From Gemmatimonadales bacterium UBA7835 (lineage in GTDB: Bacteria > Gemmatimonadota > Gemmatimonadetes > Longimicrobiales > Gaopeijiaceae): 6,852 bases of DNA. The stretch is taken from NCBI GenBank assembly GCA_002500925.1, contig DLTN01000064.1, positions 1 to 6,852 of the forward strand. The letters are read 5' to 3'. The notes beneath the pieces are model-generated. The model was given only the letters and a program-made list of their open reading frames with translations, did not search any database and was not told the DNA's origin. Below, in pieces: positions 6,522 to 6,852 of this stretch. The stretch's first letter is position 1; each line of letters begins with the position of its first letter. The position numbers and the translations under genes are program-made.

Positions 6522-6852
6522 ATGATGATCTTCGAGTTCGAAGAAACACCGATTGCGAATGCACGGATGAAGGTTGTGGGCGTCGGAGGAGCCGGCGGAA
6601 ATGCCGTTAATCGAATGATTGACGAAGATTTGGAAGGGGTCGAGTTCATTTCGATGAATACCGATGGGCAAGCTCTCAAGCACTCAAAGGCACAGGTCAC
6701 CTTGCAGATCGGAAAGAAGCTCACTCGTGGGTTGGGTGCGGGTGCTCGTCCGGAGGTTGGACGCCAAGCATTAGCAGAGAGTGAAGAAGAGGTCCGTCGT
6801 GCACTTGAGGGTGCCGATCTTGTCTTTGTAACAGCTGGAATGGGTGGTGGAA
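6522..6852 (+). CDS. ftsZ: Cell division protein FtsZ, 5' part (partial, runs off window end)
   Basis: FtsZ is the tubulin-like GTPase that forms the division ring. About 110 N-terminal residues are present of a family usually 350-400 long. Seen: a short N-terminal extension (M)MIFEFEETPIANAR, then KVVGVGGAGGNAVNRMI (17-33, the first nucleotide-binding glycine loop), FISMNTDGQAL, IGKKLTRGLGAGARPE, and GADLVFVTAGMGGG at the window edge, the beginning of the tubulin signature GGGTGTG. Two ATGs stand in tandem (6522 and 6525). With GGAG at 6515-6518 the second has the more usual spacing (six bases against three), so the protein may begin MIFEFEE. Translation is set up separately from ftsA by a 37-nt leader with a strong G-rich site, consistent with FtsZ being needed in greater amounts than FtsA. 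Confidence 0.97.
   Translation, partial: MMIFEFEETPIANARMKVVGVGGAGGNAVNRMIDEDLEGVEFISMNTDGQALKHSKAQVTLQIGKKLTRGLGAGARPEVGRQALAESEEEVRRALEGADLVFVTAGMGGG

Overview
The window is one co-directional stretch of the division and cell wall (dcw) cluster, read entirely on the + strand and almost wholly coding. The order is murD (3' part only), ftsW, murG, murC, ftsQ, ftsA, ftsZ (5' part only). No gap exceeds 37 bases. I see no RNA gene, mobile element, CRISPR array or terminator, and nothing convincing on the - strand.

First half (1-4469): the last cytoplasmic steps of peptidoglycan precursor synthesis (MurD, MurG, MurC) surround the septal SEDS glycosyltransferase FtsW. Second half (4462-6852): the divisome proteins FtsQ (membrane POTRA scaffold), FtsA (actin-like membrane tether) and FtsZ (tubulin-like ring). 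MurC adds L-Ala and MurD adds D-Glu to the UDP-MurNAc precursor. MurG makes lipid II, and FtsW polymerises it at the septum marked by FtsZ/FtsA and the FtsQ scaffold.

The genes are packed very tightly. Junctions are murD/ftsW 4-bp overlap (GTGA), ftsW/murG 8-bp overlap (ATGCTTGA), murG/murC 4-bp overlap (TTGA), murC/ftsQ 8-bp overlap (ATGCCTAA), and ftsQ/ftsA 1-nt gap. Only ftsZ has a real 37-nt leader, which carries its own strong purine-rich ribosome binding site. This points to translational coupling along one operon, with ftsZ translated more independently.

Organism: a bacterium with moderate-to-high GC (my estimate by eye is the mid-50s percent), a division system of conventional type and no murB or ddl between murC and ftsQ. 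The FtsZ start (FEFEE) and its IGKKLTRGLGAGARPE segment resemble what I recall of Gemmatimonadota. This is a tentative placement from memory, not a search result.

I do not find an undescribed system here. The points worth a second look are small: a strong 12-bp hairpin containing an anti-Shine-Dalgarno-like arm inside murG, a possible hairpin over the ftsZ ribosome binding site, the SYGRSN variant of a conserved FtsW motif, a divergent phosphate-2 motif in FtsA, and the missing murB/ddl.
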